Origin: Micromonospora sp. HM5-17
Lineage (GTDB): Bacteria > Actinomycetota > Actinomycetes > Mycobacteriales > Micromonosporaceae
DNA length: 64,000 bases
Direction: 5' to 3'
NCBI RefSeq assembly: GCF_003762835.1
Contig: NZ_RJWA01000003.1
Coordinates: 806,001-870,000, forward strand
Position numbers and translations under genes: made by a program. Every line of letters begins with the position of its first letter. Within the stretch, counting starts at the first letter, position 1. Positions 61,938-64,000 of this stretch are shown one piece after another. The notes under the pieces were generated by a model. It searched no databases and was not told the origin of the DNA. It saw only the letters and a list, made by a program, of their open reading frames with translations.

Positions 61938-62285
61938 TCAGCGCATCGGCGCCAGGACCAGCAGCACGCCGAGTACGGCGAAGCCGGCCGAGACCAGGGC
62001 GGCCAGCGGTAGGGCGAGCCGGTGGGCACCGGACGCCCCGGGGCCGGACCGGGGCGCCGACCCCGCGTACCGGGGAAAGGTCGCCACCAGGACGGCGAGC
62101 CAGCCGAGTCCGGTCAGCGCGGCGAGCACCGTGCCGGCGGTGCCCCGGGTGAGCGCCAGCCGGGTGGCGAGCACCGCGACCACGCTGACCGCGAGGACCG
62201 TCCGCCGCCAGGCCAGGCGGGTACGCTCCCGGGCCAGCCCGGGGTCCCGGACCGGCCCCTCCCGGTCGGCGGCGCGGCCCGTCAT
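61938..62285 (-). CDS. DUF202 membrane protein, copy 1
   Basis: 115 residues with the DUF202 signature (LARERTRLAWRRTVLAVSVVAVL) and three hydrophobic helices. ATG 62285 (MTGRAADREGPVRD) is chosen; upstream frame is arginine-rich. It lies 55 bases downstream of the second DUF202 gene, so the two are probably one operon. Function unknown. Confidence 0.8.
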   Translation of the reverse strand: MTGRAADREGPVRDPGLARERTRLAWRRTVLAVSVVAVLATRLALTRGTAGTVLAALTGLGWLAVLVATFPRYAGSAPRSGPGASGAHRLALPLAALVSAGFAVLGVLLVLAPMR

Positions 62286-62340
62286 GACCGCTGTCGGCCG
62301 GCGTTCCGGGCCGGCCGGTCCCGATCCCCGGTCCGGCGGG

Positions 62341-62739
62341 TCACGACTGCCGGACCGCCTGGACCAGCACCGCCACCACGAGCAGGACGGCGCCGAGCCC
62401 GACCAGCAGGGCGAGCAGCGCCGGGAACCGGGAGGCGGGCAGCTCCCGGCCGAGCCGGATGGCACGTTCGGCCCGGGCCCAGTGGTCCACGGCGCGGATC
62501 GCCACCGCCCCGCCGAGCAGTAGCAACGCGATGGCGAGCACCTCGCGCAGGTGCCGTACGGGCAGTGGGGGCAGGAACTGCGCGACGGCGAGCCCACCGC
62601 CGACCAGCGCCAGCCCGGTACGCAACCAGGCCAGGAATGTTCGTTCGTTGGCGAGCGAGAACCGGTAGTCCGGAGTCTCGCCGATCTCGCGGAGTTCGTG
62701 CGGATCGAACCACCGCCGGATCGCCTCGAACACGATCAC
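62341..62739 (-). CDS. DUF202 (YidH-type) membrane protein, copy 2
   Basis: 132 residues: RRWFDPHELREIGETPDYRFSLANERTFLAWLRTGLALVGGGLAVAQFL, spread over residues 8-55, is a textbook YidH/DUF202 N terminus, followed by two more helices. GTG 62739 or GTG 62733 start. Divergent from the GNAT gene by 35 bases. Upstream partner of DUF202 copy 1. Confidence 0.85.
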   Translation of the reverse strand: MIVFEAIRRWFDPHELREIGETPDYRFSLANERTFLAWLRTGLALVGGGLAVAQFLPPLPVRHLREVLAIALLLLGGAVAIRAVDHWARAERAIRLGRELPASRFPALLALLVGLGAVLLVVAVLVQAVRQS

Positions 62740-62774
62740 GATTATCCGGTGGGCCTCGGCCTTAGCCTGGTCAG

Positions 62775-63593
62775 GTGAGCGATCTCGACGTCGACGTGCT
62801 CCGTACCGCCTACGACGCCCAGCTGCGGGCCCGGCCGCCGGAGCCGGTTCCCGAGGGCGTGACGGTGGAGCGCGATGGTCCGCTGCTGCGGATCCAGGGG
62901 CTCGGCCGGGGCGGCTTCGTCACCTACCGCGACCTGGACGGGGTGCGGGGGACGGAGCTGGACGAGCTGATCGTCCGGCAGCGCGACCACTTCGCCGCGC
63001 GGGGCGAGCAGGTCGAGTGGAAGCTGCACGGCCACGACGAGCCCGCCGACCTGCCCGAGCGGCTGCGGGCCGCCGGCTTCGTCCCGGAGGAGCGGGAGAC
63101 GGTCATGATCGGGCCGGTCGGACCGCTGGCGGCCACCCTCCCGGTCCTGCCCGAGGGCGTACGGCTGCGCGAGGTGACCGCCCGGGCGGACCTGGACCGC
63201 ATCGGCGAGCTGACGTCGGTGATCTGGGGCGGCGACGGCGACTGGCTGGCGGAGGGGCTGGCCCGGGAGATCGCCGCCGGTGCCGCCCTGGACCAGCCGC
63301 CGCTCACCGTGGTGGTCGCCGAGACCGACGCGGGCGAGCTGGTCAGTGCCGCCTGGGTCCGCTACGTCCCCGGGACCCGGTTCGCCACCCTCTGGGGCGG
63401 CGCGACCCTGCCGCGGTGGCGCCGCCGCGGCATCTACCGGGCGCTGGTCGCCTACCGGGCCCGGCTGGCCGAGGTACGCGGCTTTCCACTGTTGCAGGTG
63501 GACGCCTCCGACGACAGCCGGCCGATTCTGCAACGGCTCGGGTTCGTCCCGGTCACCACCACGACCCCGTACGTCTACACTCCGAAGCCGTGA
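62775..63593 (+). CDS. GNAT-family N-acetyltransferase
   Basis: 272 residues. The GNAT core is near the C terminus: ATLWGGATLPRWRRRGIYRALVAYRA (acetyl-CoA pyrophosphate loop RRRGIYR) and LQVDASDDSRPILQRLGFVPV. The N-terminal half may be a degenerate second GNAT fold (LPERLRAAGFVPEERETVMI). GTG 62775 (MSDLDVDVLRTAY). The stop overlaps the next start (GTGA), so the pair is co-translated. Acceptor unknown. Confidence 0.85.
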   Translation: MSDLDVDVLRTAYDAQLRARPPEPVPEGVTVERDGPLLRIQGLGRGGFVTYRDLDGVRGTELDELIVRQRDHFAARGEQVEWKLHGHDEPADLPERLRAAGFVPEERETVMIGPVGPLAATLPVLPEGVRLREVTARADLDRIGELTSVIWGGDGDWLAEGLAREIAAGAALDQPPLTVVVAETDAGELVSAAWVRYVPGTRFATLWGGATLPRWRRRGIYRALVAYRARLAEVRGFPLLQVDASDDSRPILQRLGFVPVTTTTPYVYTPKP

Positions 63594-63991
63594 TCGAACC
63601 GCTGACCGACGAGGAGCAGGCGATCCTGAAACGGGCCGCCTTCGGCGCGGTCCTGCTGGTGTCCAATGCCGAGCCGGGCGCGTTCTCCATGATCAAGGAG
63701 AGCATCGCGGCGTCGAACACGTTCGCCGGCACCACCGGACTGGTCCGGGAGTCGCTGACCACCGGCGCGTTGCCGCACTTCCCGGCCGGGACCGACGTGC
63801 CGGCGGCGGTGCTGCCGGCGCTGCGCCGCGCGATGGAGATCCTCCGGTCCAAGGCACCGGACGAGGCGGCCCGGTACCGGTCGGCGGTGTTGGACGCCGC
63901 CGAGGAGGTGGCCCGGGCGCACGACGGGGTCAGCCCGAACGAGGCGGCGATGATCGACGGCATCCGGGCCGCCCTCGACTCCGCCGCCTGA
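63590..63991 (+). CDS. Conserved hypothetical protein, 133 aa
   Basis: Starts with GTG 63590 in a 4-base overlap with the GNAT gene. Helical throughout: LTDEEQAILKRAAFGAVLLVSN, SMIKESIAASNTF and RAMEILRSKAPDEAARYRSAVLDAAEEVARAHDG in order. Resembles small actinobacterial proteins of unknown function that accompany acetyltransferases; no domain recognised. Confidence 0.7.
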   Translation: MIEPLTDEEQAILKRAAFGAVLLVSNAEPGAFSMIKESIAASNTFAGTTGLVRESLTTGALPHFPAGTDVPAAVLPALRRAMEILRSKAPDEAARYRSAVLDAAEEVARAHDGVSPNEAAMIDGIRAALDSAA

Positions 63992-64000
63992 GCGTCGGCT

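Noticed and set aside
1-64000. tRNA or rRNA genes
   Set aside because: I looked for TPsiC-like GGTTCGA loops with matching stems and CCA ends and saw none, but I could not run a covariance search.

Overview
The window is a G+C-rich stretch with very strong G/C bias at third codon positions, frequent GTG starts and many 4-base stop/start overlaps (ATGA or GTGA). This is actinobacterial. Cobalamin genes, F420-type LLM oxidoreductases, a ROK repressor, an Acg-type nitroreductase, a GAF-SpoIIE phosphatase and a recurring AAGGAAGGGCCCC hairpin all fit Micromonosporaceae (Micromonospora/Salinispora/Plantactinospora-like). The genus call is an inference. No rRNA, tRNA, CRISPR array, prophage or transposase gene was recognised.

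Layout. (1) 1-11,124, housekeeping: cobD/cbiB (5' end possibly outside the window), cobQ, a uridine-kinase-like ATPase, an M20 dipeptidase, an LPxTG-type surface protein, an ATP-dependent DNA ligase, a Nudix hydrolase and a 2'-5' RNA ligase-like protein. (2) 11,433-18,677, stress and metal module: a frameshifted GAF-SpoIIE phosphatase, a divergently transcribed response regulator/histidine kinase pair, a manganese catalase overlapping the kinase gene, a putative 10-TM manganese/heavy-metal exporter, a small membrane protein, a hemerythrin-domain protein and a DUF4383 protein. (3) 18,964-31,858: ABM monooxygenase, two LLM oxidoreductases, a solitary ClpP, an Acg-like nitroreductase, an atypical nucleoside diphosphate kinase, NagZ facing a ROK repressor across a palindromic operator, a secreted muramoyl amidase, an ABC ATPase and a first ribokinase. 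(4) 32,670-47,064: a nearly uninterrupted 11-gene catabolic operon. (5) 47,474-53,055: a P450, two DUF6232 paralogues flanking a lipoprotein and a lower-G+C amidase, an enoyl-CoA hydratase and a TrmB/LuxR-type regulator. (6) 53,262-63,991: a large sedolisin-kelch protease, a decayed AraC gene, a TPP enzyme, a polytopic membrane protein, PLDc_N and two DUF202 proteins, a GNAT acetyltransferase and a conserved hypothetical.

The most interesting unit is region 4. A LacI repressor, with perfect operator palindromes upstream of and inside its own 5' end, is followed by two sugar-type ABC permeases, a Tat/lipobox binding protein, two ADP-ribosylglycohydrolase paralogues, a ribokinase, a TIM-barrel/SUMF1-like fusion, a secreted esterase/beta-propeller, a family III CoA-transferase and a CitE-like lyase. 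Most junctions overlap or are only a few bases apart. I infer a pathway that imports a ribosylated compound, hydrolyses the riboside, phosphorylates the ribose and activates and cleaves an acidic aglycone via CoA. I know of no description of this gene set, and the substrate is unknown. Two copies of a palindromic element with a conserved loop lie inside this operon. One of them sits at the 5' end of the CoA-transferase reading frame.

Several genes look broken or recently altered: the GAF-SpoIIE phosphatase (frameshift near 12,111-12,121), the amidase at 49,857 (apparent 5' frameshift, low G+C) and the AraC remnant at 57,347-57,742. These could be genuine decay or sequence errors, and resequencing would settle that.
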